DNA of 64,000 nucleotides, taken from the NCBI GenBank assembly GCA_037975125.1, contig CM075862.1, forward strand, positions 12,837,125-12,901,124, given 5' to 3'. The notes below the pieces were generated by a model. The model saw only the letters and a list, made by a program, of their open reading frames with translations. It was not told the origin of the DNA and did not search any database. This document shows, piece by piece, positions 47,165-60,522 of the stretch (its first letter is position 1; every line of letters begins with the position of its first letter). Origin of the DNA: Latrodectus hesperus (lineage: Eukaryota; Arthropoda; Arachnida; Araneae; Theridiidae). The position numbers and the translations under genes were made by a program.

Positions 47165-49276
47165 CACAAAATCTCTTATTGAAAAAAAAATTATTTTTGA
47201 ATTTTCAAAACAAAATTTAAAAAATCCTCATAGCGAAATTTTAGAACAAATATTAATTTTGGGTCTCCATATAAGCATAATCAGGCTGTGGTATATCAGA
47301 AAGCATAATATTTTCAAACATTTCATACTTTAAATAGAAATAAATAAATCAGTAATTTGTTCACATATTATGCAGTAGATGGCAGCACTAGATTATTTAA
47401 AGTCCGATTTTTACCTGTCTAATTTTACCTGTCCAATTACTAAAATCAGACAGGTGTAGGCAGGAAAAGGCGTGGCTTTGTTTTCAGTTTCAACCCTATT
47501 GTGGGAGGAGTTGTTATTTGACCGCTGCTAAAGAATTTTAAATCGTAATATATCTTCCTCAGTCTTGTTCTCTTTACAGCAACATGAAAAACTCGATGAC
47601 TTCAAATACATATTTATTTCTTCTTTTTAATTCCGAAAATAATTATGTCTTTTAACTTTAGAAAAACTGAAATCCATAATTTTACTAAAATAATGATCTA
47701 CACTGTACGTCAGAAAAAATTATTACATGGACATCTTAAAATTAAATTTATTAAAAATAAGATTAACAACGAATTCTATATTTGGTTAATTTTTAAATAC
47801 TATTAGAAATTATATTATTATCTATACATTTGTGGTTTATTTTCTTAATTATACAATTGCTAAAACACTCAATTTAAAAATAAAATGATGTCATTATTTA
47901 TATTGTTGATGCTCCTGTTTTCTTAATTATTTTTCTGCTAATATTTTCTCAGACATAAAAATTATGTTGTTTTCTTCTCGAATACAAAGATTTAAATGAA
48001 GTGATTTTTTAAAATGAATTGTATTAAAATATGTGCATTTATATAAATTGAAGTTATAGTGATGTATTCGATATATATAAATTCAAATAAAAAAAGGATT
48101 GAAGACATATATTCCCTAATTCCTTATTAGTTGAGTGATTACTTAGCAAATGTAAAACGTTGATTATTTAATTTTTTTTCCTCATTTTATATACCCAAAA
48201 ATATACTGCTGCCATTTTACTAAATGAATGCTATAAATTTATTTTATGAACTACAATAATTGCAAGAGCAGTTATGTGTTGAGCCGTCAAGTCCAATCTT
48301 TAACACTAAGATTTTATTTTATTTTGCGGAAGAAAAAATTGGGGCACGTCTAAATGGATAACTAAATGTTGAAGGTTGGTTATCAGAAACGCAATACTTA
48401 AGAGTGATTAATAAATGGTTTGTGTATCTCTTTTTGTCTCAGTTCTTTAAATATGAATGACTAAAAATAGGCTCATATTTATTTTAATAACGTAACACAA
48501 CAGATTCACAAAAGGATGCTTTAAAAACTTATCCATAATGTTGATAAAGAGAGCGCGAAGCAACACAGAAAGTAGTTTCCTTTTAAGTTTCGTGGGAAGT
48601 TTTACAGGAGAAATATTAACACCAGGTCTACCTACATTTCTTATCTCTAGAACACTCGTCCATTTGACACATGATGGAATACATCTATTGAAAGAAAAAT
48701 GAACCACTTATAAAGCAATATCATTAAACACTGCAAATTTTAAAAAATGGAAATAATGGATATTAGTTTACAGAGATAACTTTATATGTAATAATACATT
48801 TCAGTACATTATTTTACTATTCTATTTTTGACAGCAATTTACATTCTGCGTTTCGTTCTTTCTACTGTTGCTTATGTTTCACTTAATTTTAGAGCACTAA
48901 CCATCTCGTATTTGTGTTCAATATTCCAATCTTTGCATAAATAAAACGAATTGACAAAATATTTCATGACGAGGCGTCCAATGGACCACGATAAGGATTT
49001 AAATATCTTAAAACTTTTGAAGAAAATAAACTTCAATCTGTATTTATCTCGTTCAACGGATACAAATTAGTGCAAGAGTTACCTGGTATCCATATATTTT
49101 GAAGTTACTTTTTGATAACATGTCTTTTTTTCCCCCAACAATTTCTTTTATCAAACACCTGTTGCGTCAATGCATCAGGAGTAGATACATATTTTGTATT
49201 CACAGAAATCGAAATCTCAGCAAACCGGTTTTGAGTAAGAAAAAATAGCAACCAATTTTTATTACTAATTAAAAAT
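47163..49276. other. Intergenic DNA with a CTCF-like motif and E-box inverted repeat
   Basis: 47372-47387 (GCAGTAGATGGCAGCAC) resembles the CTCF core. 47413-47455 holds ACCTGTCTAATTTT and its near-perfect inverse AAAATCAGACAGGT. The remainder is AT-rich; I see no exon. Confidence 0.4.
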
Positions 49277-49591
49277 CAGCATTAATTTTTTTTTAACGAC
49301 GGACACTTGGGTGACGAACCCTATGCCACAACAAGGCCAGAAACTGCTACTCATTTGTCGTTACTCAACGGGCACTTGTGAACCAAGTCACAGAGGCCAG
49401 TAGCGTTGCCAGCCCCATATCACCACAAACCCGTTTAAAGGGTGGGCCACATTCATACATCATCACAGAAGAAAGGACAGAGAGAACAGAGAAAGAAAGT
49501 AACATCCATGCCCGAACCGGAGTTCGAGCCCGGGACCCACAGCTCAGGAGTCAGGAACGCTAACCACTCAGCCATCGGTCGGCAGCATTAA
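49277..49591 (-). mobile_element. SINE family A, full length, 9-bp target-site duplication
   Basis: CAGCATTAA occurs at 49277-49285 and 49583-49591. On the minus strand the 297-bp element starts with a tRNA-like head: A box GATGGCTGAGTGGTTAGCG and B box GGGCTCGAACTCCGG. It ends with TCGTCACCCAAGTGTCCGTC. Best copy of the family in the window. Confidence 0.92.
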
Positions 49592-50652
49592 AATTTAAAA
49601 AGGCTTAAATTCCATATATTTGGAAGAGATGGTGTGGCACAGTTATAGAGAGGAGGGTGCCAGCTCAGGTGTGACCTCGTCACCTGATGGTGATTCAACA
49701 GGACAAAGCACTTGGTGATAGGTGAGTATTCCAAACTCGTTAAACATAAAATACACCTGCACAGCTGTGTATCAACGTATACTTACAAGAGAAGAATCTT
49801 TCTTAATACCATACTTTACATATTATATCATTTTTTTAATGAGATTATTTATTTTGTAATCAAGGCACTCTATGTCAACATTTACCGAGAGCTGATGTTT
49901 ACCTTGAAATTCATAATTTTGTCACGAAAGCAGCTTTTTTTTTTTCCTCCCCTCGAATTTTTCGTCTTGAAAGAAGACGGAAATCTCGCGCGCGTGATCG
50001 AGAAGAAAATTCCGTTGTATTCCAGTTCTTGCATGTAAAATAGCCTCCTGGTTCTGATTTTGTTCTTTTTTTAATTGCCCAAACTTGGTTCATTAAGTAG
50101 CTGATCATTAGCAGAGAGCTCCCGAAGCCTGCCGAGGAAGGATCTGCAACAGGAGTTTTTAAGGCATTTTCTTCGCTCTCCATCCCGGCTCACACAACCT
50201 GATTGGTATTCCCTGGGGGGTGTCCATAACTCAGAGCCTCCCGCCGAGCTCATTGTGCGTCTCGAGGAGGTGCTGCTTGCTTAATCCTTGTCCGCCGACC
50301 CTTCCTCTCATTACAGTGACAGGGGGGGGAGGGAGAGAATGACCGGTTTCTCTTTTTCAGTTGGCAATGATTTGGGTATGATAATGCTCTGAAACTCCAT
50401 TTCTGTAACTGAAAAAGAGAATTATGAATATAAGAAATTTAAAAATGGTTCATGAAAACAGATTCAGATGTGAATAATAAATAACTGACCTATGTCCAGA
50501 GTATGAATGCTGTTTCATTTTAACTTCTAGGATTGAAATTTGAAATTGAGAGCTGTTGGGCTCATTCAATTCAGCAGTAATTATATTTATACCTAACAAG
50601 AAACAGAGGTGTTTATTTATTTTTGAGTTATATACTACATTACACTATCAAT

Positions 50653-50657
<5 letters not shown>
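49592..50657. other. Intergenic DNA with repeat Y fragment and a GC-rich block
   Basis: 49620-49702 is a fragment of repeat Y (AGGGTGCCAGCTCAGGTGTG), matching 26037-26090. 49975-50340 is the most GC-rich non-TE stretch in the window, with CGCGCGTGATCGAG, GCTCCCGAAGCCTGCCG and GTCCGCCGACCCTTCC. It has no credible long open frame. It may be a promoter or conserved non-coding block. Confidence 0.4.

Positions 50658-50703
<46 letters not shown>
50658..50703. repeat. (CA)n(TA)n compound microsatellite
   Basis: About 24 nt of CA followed by about 22 nt of TA. Confidence 0.95.

Positions 50704-53074
<2,371 letters not shown>

Positions 53075-53126
<52 letters not shown>
53075..53126. repeat. (TA)n microsatellite hosting the mariner insertion
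   Basis: TA repeat running up to the left end of the mariner. The same repeat continues on the right from 54020 to 54148 with small interruptions. Confidence 0.97.
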
Positions 53127-53130
<4 letters not shown>

Positions 53131-54015
53131 GTTGGTGCGTATGAAATGTCGGATTCTCTTTACATGCGGACGTTTTCCTCCCTGTTTTCGTTATACTTTT
53201 GTATTTGGCATTACCTCATTCATACTCGTATTCTCCATTGCCAGAGACTCATTTCAGCAAAATAGGTTTTCTCGAAGGTCTTCCCTTTTTTATTTCTTTT
53301 GAGTTTATTGCCGATATGAATTCTGCCGACATTCGCGTCATTTTCTTATATGAGTACAAACTTGGTAATAGTGCTGCAAAAGCTGCACGCAACATAAACC
53401 AAGCGTTTGGGGAGAATACGGTTAACGATCGGAAAGTGCAGCGTTGGTTCGAAAAATTTCGGACTGGCGATTTTTCACTGCAAAATGAGCCGCGCGGACG
53501 ACCCAAAACGTCTGTGAAGAATGATGACCTGAAGGCTCTAGTGGAAGCGGATCCAGCCGTATCCACGAGGGAACTTGCTATCAGGATGAAAGTTGACCAT
53601 ACAACGATATTGAGACACCTTTCTGAGATTGGCAAGGTTAAGAAGATGGACAAGTGGGTACCGCACGCACTGACAGAGCGAAATAAGCTGGATCGGTTAA
53701 ACGTATGCTCATCTTTGCAGCATCCACCATATTCACCGGATCTCTCGCCAACCGATTTTCATTTTTTCAAGCATTTAGAGCTGTTTTTAAGGGGCAAACA
53801 CTATGAAAATGAAGACAGTCTAAAAACTCGATATCAGAGTTTATTAATTCTAAAGACCAAAATTTTTTTTAAGACAGGCATCTACGCTTTAAAATCTCGT
53901 TGGGAGAAGTGTATTGAAGCGAATGGAGCATACTTTGATTGAATAAACAGCTTTTGAAGAAAGATATGTAGTTTTATACAATCACTTAAGAATCCAACAT
54001 TTCATACGCACCAAC

Positions 54016-54019
<4 letters not shown>
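53127..54019 (+). mobile_element. Internally deleted mariner element, complete ends
   Basis: Terminal inverted repeats TTAGGTTGGTGCGTATGAAA are near-perfect on both sides, with flanking TA. Length 893 bp, whereas complete mariners are about 1.3 kb (family knowledge). The missing part is internal and the ORF remains open. Confidence 0.96.
53316..53942 (+). CDS. Mariner transposase with in-frame deletion of catalytic core (208 codons)
   Basis: Starts MNSADIRVIFLYEYKLGNSA. The N-terminal paired HTH region is complete: VNDRKVQRWFEKFRTGDFSL, the GRPK hinge, and STRELAIRMKVDHTTILRHL. The linker signature WVPHAL (usual WVPHEL) follows. After RLNVCSSL the sequence jumps directly to QHPPYSPDLSPTDFHFFKHL, which carries the third catalytic aspartate. 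About 130 codons with the first two aspartates are gone. The C-terminus (SRWEKCIEANGAYFD) is normal. The start at 53316 fits the family N-terminus, although the frame is open further upstream. The product cannot catalyse transposition but could still bind mariner ends. Confidence 0.92.
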   Translation: MNSADIRVIFLYEYKLGNSAAKAARNINQAFGENTVNDRKVQRWFEKFRTGDFSLQNEPRGRPKTSVKNDDLKALVEADPAVSTRELAIRMKVDHTTILRHLSEIGKVKKMDKWVPHALTERNKLDRLNVCSSLQHPPYSPDLSPTDFHFFKHLELFLRGKHYENEDSLKTRYQSLLILKTKIFFKTGIYALKSRWEKCIEANGAYFD

Positions 54020-54050
<31 letters not shown>

Positions 54051-54066
54051 GTATATATATATATAA

Positions 54067-54148
<82 letters not shown>
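54020..54148. repeat. (TA)n microsatellite, interrupted
   Basis: TA repeat with TATTTATG and TAAATG interruptions; continuation of the tract left of the mariner. Confidence 0.95.
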
Positions 54149-54154
<6 letters not shown>

Positions 54155-55112
54155 GTACCGAATACTTCAATGAAATTCTGCATTATGTGTTTATAGAAAG
54201 TAATAATGTGTACTCATATTATTGTTATATTTGTTGCTATTGCTATGTTATTAAATGAATAATTTTTAATTCTGAATAAAAGTAGATATTATATGAGGAG
54301 AATCAAAGAAACTATTACACACACACACCGTTTTCAACATGTAACGATTCATTATTTTGTTGTTGCAACTCACACAACTCGCCACAGAAAATCCTCACAA
54401 AATGCTCATTATCTTGTTATTTCTTCCTCTGACCGAAAGAATCTCAGCTATATATTATTTTATATTCTTAACAATGCAAACTTCGTTGTAAGATGGGGGT
54501 CGAACCCGTGTGGGAAAGAGGGAGTCCAACCCCTTCTGTAACTCTGTAGGTGGGCTCGAGATGTGGTCAAAGATTGGCGCCGAAAGGAATTTCATTTTTG
54601 TTCCTCGGGCAGGTGATTTCACGTGACCCTGCTGTGAAATACATGCAGTTCACATTTCTCATAATCAAAGCCAAAAAGTTTTTGATATTCTCAGGCGAAT
54701 GGTTTCATTAAATCGAAGGTTTTTTGAAAGGTTGAAGGTTACATACAGATGATACACAATCAATACAAGAAATAACATTTTTGTTTTCTCTTCCTTATAT
54801 CGGAAACTTTGCGTGGGAAAAAATGGTGAGCTTACTGTTCTGAAATGTATATAATTGTTTCCATAACATTATCTTATTTTATTTTTTCAAATTTAAGTTC
54901 TTTAAATTGAGGTATGCTTTCCAGCTAATTAATTAGCTTCTAACGGAAAATAACTTCGATTAACAAATTTATTCAACGTCTACAACAAATGGAGTTTATT
55001 GTACAATAGTAAATAAGTTTTGCAAATACAAGTATTTCCAATGTTTGGAAAATGTTGATTTCAATAACTGTGTGTGTGTGTAAATATAGTTGTGAGCGTT
55101 TAGTTTCAATGA
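54149..55112. other. Intergenic DNA with a GC-elevated block
   Basis: 54490-54660 holds a tRNA B-box-like GGTTCGACCCCC on the minus strand, then TTGGCGCCGAAA (E2F-like, 54574-54585) and TCACGTGACC (E-box, 54619-54628). No convincing gene. Confidence 0.4.
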
Positions 55113-55954
55113 CCCAGCTGCCGCATAATCCATCAAGCCAATTTTTGAGCCTTTTGGCGACAAAGAAATGTTGCCAAGATGACGTAATAAATTCTTTTCT
55201 GGAAAAACGTTTATGCATTTAAATAATAAATCATGATTTCCTTTTTAAATGTAAATGTAAAATAAGTAAATGTAAATACAAATAAGCAAAACATACGAAC
55301 AATAATTTCGAAAAGGTAAATACGAAATCTAAGAAAAATAGCAGCATAAATTCGAATATAAACACAGGAACATTCTTAAAAAAATGAATATATAAATTAT
55401 AACTTACAATTAAAATATTACCTAATAATTTTAAAAAACGAAAATAAAGGAACAGCATTTTTTCACAAATGCAAACACAAATTATAAAATACTTATTAAA
55501 TTAATAACCAATTTTAAAAAAGATGTTTGATTTGAACAATATAAAAAATAAAAATGGCATACACAAACTAAAAAAGGATATGTCGACGCAAATTTAAACA
55601 GTAACTTTAAACAATTTATAAATAAATAAGTATAATTTAAAATAAGAAAGAACAACACAACCTCTGGATTTTAAATATCCAAAAAATCAAGAAATCTGTA
55701 GAACATCTTAAAAAAATTAACACGAATTATCCTCCCAAAAATTATTTATAAAATCTGAAAATGAAATAAAATATTCTAAATTTCCTAGCGATGACGTAAA
55801 TACTAGGGTTGCTAAAATAGAATTTTCCTCATAATTCTCCTTATTCTCGATGTCTATGACGTAATAAAAATCCAGGTTGCAAGATAAACAAGACTATCAG
55901 CCAAAAAATTCCCCAAATTCAGAGACCGTCATGATGGATTATACGGCAGCTGGG
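55113..55954. mobile_element. TIR element X, copy 2, compact
   Basis: Ends CCCAGCTGCCGCATAATCCA and, inverted, CCCAGCTGCCGTATAATCCA form a terminal inverted repeat of about 23 bp with one mismatch. The 842-bp body aligns with the two halves of 25336-27172. No open frame resembles a transposase, so it is a non-autonomous DNA element of unknown superfamily. No flanking duplication was recognised. Confidence 0.8.
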
Positions 55955-56828
55955 CTGTTTTTAATATTTTAGAATTGAAAATAAGGAATGGAAAAACACA
56001 CACACACAATTATAAAGTGAATACTTTTCGAAACGGAAAATCACCCGAAGTTATCATAAATTTGATTGTTTAAAATCAATTATTTTTGTAGTTACCATGG
56101 GAACCAAATGTTTAAATGCTTATAAAAAGTAATTTAATCATCCTCACACGCGTTACCATGACAACTGATTCAAAAAAATTTATTCACTTAAGCAACTAGA
56201 AAATATATTGAAAACTATTCAAGTGATTTTGTCAGAGTGTCATGCGTCAAATTTTGGTCTTTTATGTACTTTTCGATCTCTAATTTAATACGCTAAAAAA
56301 ATTTCGTTATTTTATTTATTTATTTTTTTAAATAAAATTTGGAAAAATTGCTCAAGATTTAAGGGGATTACATTGTGACACAACTGACAGTAAATTAAAA
56401 AAAAAATAGTTTAGTTATGCAACAATTATTTCTATATCATACGAAAATTGAAGCTGATTTTTGAAAATTTACAGAAATATATTTGTAAAGATCATTTGTA
56501 TTTACTTAGTTGAATCTTGGTGGCTAGGTTTACAGGTAAGGAATAGTTATCTATCGAAATTATATACTCAAGTGAGTTACTGCCATAAAGAACCACTGTC
56601 AGTATAGCCATGAATGAGATTTCAAACCTGACCATGCCAAGGGAGGGGGAGGGGATTGTTAAAGCAGAGTGAATCACAATACCAAATGTCTTTGATTGTC
56701 ATAGATGGGTGGGATTCTCTACCGATTCTAAAATAGTCCTTTCTTTTATTCCATTGTAAAGCAGCATTTTATTAAGTCTTATAAAGTAACGTCTTACCTA
56801 ATCTTAGGGATAATATTTCTTAATATAA
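55955..56828. other. Intergenic DNA
   Basis: AT-rich. A small purine tract, GGGAGGGGGAGGGG, lies near 56641. No coding signal. Confidence 0.45.
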
Positions 56829-57131
56829 GTTTTTAAATTTTTTTTTTTAAATAGAGGACACTAAGTGACTAGTCCTTTGCTACAACAAAGCCAGAAATTG
56901 CCACCCGGTGGCCACCTGTTAATCCAGTCACGGAGGCGAGTCGTATTACCCACTTCATAACACCCCAAACCCATTTATAGAGTGTCACACATTTATTCGT
57001 CATTTCGGTAGGAAGGACAGAGAGAGAGAGAAAGGAACATCCATGCCAGGACCGAGATTCGAACCTGGGACCAACAGCCTAGTAGTCAGGAACGCTAACC
57101 ATTCAGCCATCAGCCGGCTGGTTTTTAAATT
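56829..57131 (-). mobile_element. SINE family A, 11-bp target-site duplication
   Basis: GTTTTTAAATT occurs at 56829-56839 and 57121-57131. The minus-oriented body shares AAAGGAACATCCATGCC and CAGTCACGGAGGCGAGTCG-type blocks with the other family A copies. The tRNA head contains GGCTGAATGGTTAGCGTTCC. Confidence 0.9.
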
Positions 57132-57399
57132 GTATAATAGTCAGAATAACCCTTCACAGTTTCCTTTAATGCCAAAATGTACAAATTCAACAAAAAGTAT
57201 TTATTTAGGTAGCTGAAATGTAATATTACTAAGCAATATTAAAATGTTTGTTCAAAACATATTTTCATTCAATTATTAAATATCTCAAGAAAATACATAT
57301 CTTTTCAAAAACAAAGTAGTCCTAATAAAGATTGTTCCAGAAACTGGAAGAAAATGAAGGATACTCAAGTTCTCAACTCTTTTATGGGATTAAGAATTC

Positions 57400-57935
57400 G
57401 TGAATATGAATCCCTGTTTTTCAAGATTCAAATCTTTTGAAGCCTCTGTCGAGAAATAATTTAGACTAAGATTCGAAATTAGGAATCCAAATATTCAATA
57501 ACTGGAATTTTTGTATTGTAAGTTAAGAAATCACTTTTACAAGGATTCAAAATTCAAAAATATCAACCCAGGTTCTATGTAAAGGGGATCATTCAAAGGG
57601 GAATTCAAAAATTTACCGATTGTAAAATAATTTCAGGTCGAAATTATGGATCTGTGTTTTCTAAGATTCGAATCTTGAAATTAAAAAATCGCTTGCATTA
57701 AGATTCGAGATCCAAAAGTACAAATCCATATTTTCCATAATTCGATTTTTTCGAATCCTCCGTTAAGAACCAGTATGAGATTCGAGACAGTGAAAATCAT
57801 GAATCGTTTTTTATTTATGTTTTTTCCAAGATTCAAATCTTACGATTCATGTCAAGAAATCAATTGCGTTAAGATTCATATTTGCGGCCATGAATACTTT
57901 CAACTATTCGAATTTTTCTATTTTTAGTTATGAAA
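57400..57935. repeat. Degenerate tandem array around AAGATTCGAATCTT
   Basis: Six or seven diverged units of about 75-100 bp. Each begins TTAAGATTCGA and carries a TTTTCCAAGATTC(G/A)AATCTT palindrome followed by a GTTAAGAAATCAC-like stretch. Unit starts are recognisable near 57471, 57540, 57700, 57777 and 57870. Confidence 0.7.
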
Positions 57936-58739
57936 CAATTTAACTTCTATTTTATATTTTAGCAGCATTAATTTAATTGGCCTGCAATAAAATTGTTTCT
58001 AAAATATATAACATTAATTATAATTAATGGAACACTCGTTTAAAAGTATTACTCTTTAATCTCTCTCAATTTAATTTATAATTATCTCAATTAGAGACGT
58101 CAAACCCATTAACATCTTTCTCTGAATCATTATACATTTATATTCAGTTACTTGGTCAACATACATCGTATTTTTTATAATGAATAATGAACTTTCTTTT
58201 CAGCAATTTTGGTTTATAAAAATCTTTCTATAGGGTGGTGATGTCAAATTTTTATTGATAATCCTTTTCGTTCAACCGGCTCACATTCAACAACCTCCAG
58301 CGAACTCACCAATGGAATAGGGGTCTTAAGAAGGTTAAATTAAGTACTCGCTAAATATTTCTAACCTATTTCTACTAAAGGAAACAGCTAAATATACCTA
58401 ACATTAATTTTGAACTACTTTCAAGTGATGATACCAACACTTACAGATAGATGTTGGGTCGCACGCAACTATTAAAGCGAGAAGCACAGTATCCTATGTA
58501 TGATGGTCTTTGGGCAGTGTCAGGTATGGAACCCGCTACTTGCTGGTCATCAGAAGAAAGCCTTAAATTACTTACAAACCGGATTTTATAGACGTGTCTT
58601 GAAAAAACTATATAATTTTAACCAATAATCACACTTTCTTTTAATGTTATTCCACTTTTTTATTTAGAAAAGCTGTTTTATGAAAACTTATAAATTCAGA
58701 CATAAAATTTGATTAAAATTGCCATCAAAGTATTACTAT
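57936..58739. other. Intergenic DNA
   Basis: AT-rich with a mixed-composition stretch at 58260-58340 and 58440-58560. No gene recognised. Confidence 0.45.
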
Positions 58740-58912
58740 GGCTGTCGTTATGCACTGTCCTCTAGTTATATCTTAGGTTCATAGTACTTGGGTTCAATTC
58801 CCACTTCATCTTTTGATGTTTGTAGTGATTTGTAATCCAATTTAAACTATAGGTCTTGGTCTGATGACTACTCTTGGGACCATCAAGCAACAAACTATCA
58901 ATCAATCAATCC
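58740..58912 (+). mobile_element. tRNA-headed SINE, family D, copy 1
   Basis: The B-box region is ACTTGGGTTCAATTCCCACTT. The body reads ATGTTTGTAGTG, TATAGGTCTTGGTCTGATGA, and the tail is (TCAA)n. The same body is found at 60346-60522 and 61676-61840. Confidence 0.75.
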
Positions 58913-59456
58913 AAGTAATTCTTTTGAATGTTGATTGGCCCCGTGCTTCTACGTGTGTCTCGAAATGCCTCGTTGTTCATCGAGTCTTTGCTGGCAGTTG
59001 GTATGAGGACTGCCAGACAAAGAATAATGATCGCTGATATTTATCTCGTCAGTCAAAACATATCGTCCCTCTTACCCCACAGGGCTTTCACAACAACAAT
59101 AACGATGCTCTTTTTTTATGGCGCAAAAGTTAGAAGTCATAAAAAAATTCCCCTCATTCCCTCAGTTTCCCATGCCCACCTCCCTGTTTCGTTTTATCCT
59201 GTTGTTCGGTACTCCTAGAGCCACGCGGTAATTTATTACTCAAGGGGAGGATTTTTTGGAGGGAAGAATTTTTCGGTTCTGGGATGGTAAGGTGCAGGAT
59301 TTTACCCGGGAGGTTAAAAAAGATGTTTCCGAAAATTTTCTTTCCGCTGAATGTTAGGATTTAATCTTGCGAGTATTTATGTCTTTAAATTTTTCTTTAT
59401 TTGCTGCTATTTACATAACAATTTCTTAAGTATTTAAGTATTAACAAACCTGAACG

Positions 59457-59460
<4 letters not shown>
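58913..59460. other. Intergenic DNA, mixed composition
   Basis: 58925-59340 is less AT-rich (GTCTCGAAATGCCTCGTTG; GTTTCCCATGCCCACC) with a 96-codon plus-strand open frame at 58928-59218 that I cannot assign. It could be conserved non-coding DNA. Confidence 0.35.

Positions 59461-59543
<83 letters not shown>
59461..59543. repeat. (TA)n microsatellite
   Basis: 83 nt TA, at the left border of duplication block A1. Confidence 0.97.
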
Positions 59544-59546
<3 letters not shown>

Positions 59547-59559
59547 TTTAATATATACA

Positions 59560-60001
59560 TGCAAAGTATTTCCGATTGACAACATATTGGGGAAATGGAA
59601 AACGGCTCACTGTAGTGTCCAAAAGCAGTATTTTAAAAACATCAAAAATAAATAAATGAATAAAAATTTTTAATTCGCGACCTAAAAAATAAACTATAGG
59701 AGAATTTTGGAAGAAATGGGTTCCGAGAAAGAATGAGGATCTAAAATCTACATATTTTTTCTCTACCAGCGTACATGAAAATTTTTTGAATGGCGGAAAG
59801 AACTACCACACGCTTCCGTTCTTGAAGCGAGCAAGGTTCCGGAATAGAGTGTATTGCAATATGAGCAATTTTACAGGGAGTTTATGTTGTTGTTGTCCAG
59901 ATAGACATAGACATAGACATACGCAATGGAACACCTGGTCTGTACCTTAGGTTATGTTGTCCAGATACTAGGATTTCCACCTTTCAGCACAATAAGGTGT
60001 G

Positions 60002-60005
<4 letters not shown>
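59560..60005 (+). repeat. Local duplication block A, copy 1
   Basis: Shares TTTCCGATTGACAACATATT, GAAATGGGTTCCGAGAAAGA, TCTCTACCAGCGTAC, GGCGGAAAGAAC and CTTCCGTTCTTGAAGCGAGC with 62220-62608. It ends AGCACAATAAGGTGTGGAA directly at a (TA)n tract. A small insertion (59899-59957) with three ATAGAC repeats and CTGGTCTGTACCTTAGG is unique to this copy. Confidence 0.9.

Positions 60006-60083
<78 letters not shown>
60006..60083. repeat. (TA)n microsatellite
   Basis: 78 nt TA at the right border of block A copy 1. Confidence 0.97.
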
Positions 60084-60085
<2 letters not shown>

Positions 60086-60345
60086 CGGATGTAAGTTTAA
60101 TTGAATGATATTACACCAGAAACAAATGCGGACATTCTAATATTTTAATCAATTAAAAAAATTCAATATAAAACAGATAAATCGAAAAGAAAATATTGAT
60201 CAAAATAAAGGAAACATACCCTTGCTATGGAACAATTTTTTTTGTTCCTCTACAAATTCAAATCACTCTCAATAAAGATTGAAGCAGATTCAGCACGAGA
60301 ACATAATTCAATTGCTATCAACCGAGCTCCTACTACCTTTTACTG

Positions 60346-60522
60346 ATTGCCGAACTGGCAGTTGAATGAGGACATCACTCTAGTCTTTAATTTAAGAGTT
60401 CTTGGGTTCGATGCCAACTTCAGATATAGATGTTCGGAGTTTATTTTAAATTGTGTGTAGGTTTTGATCCACAATTATCTCATGGGTAAGAAAAGGGACC
60501 ACATAGAGCGATAAACAAACGA
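60346..60522 (+). mobile_element. tRNA-headed SINE, family D, copy 2
   Basis: B-box-like TTCTTGGGTTCGATGCCAAC, then ATAGATGTTCGGAG and GTAGGTTTTGATCC blocks as in the other family D copies. The A-box half is eroded. Confidence 0.6.
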
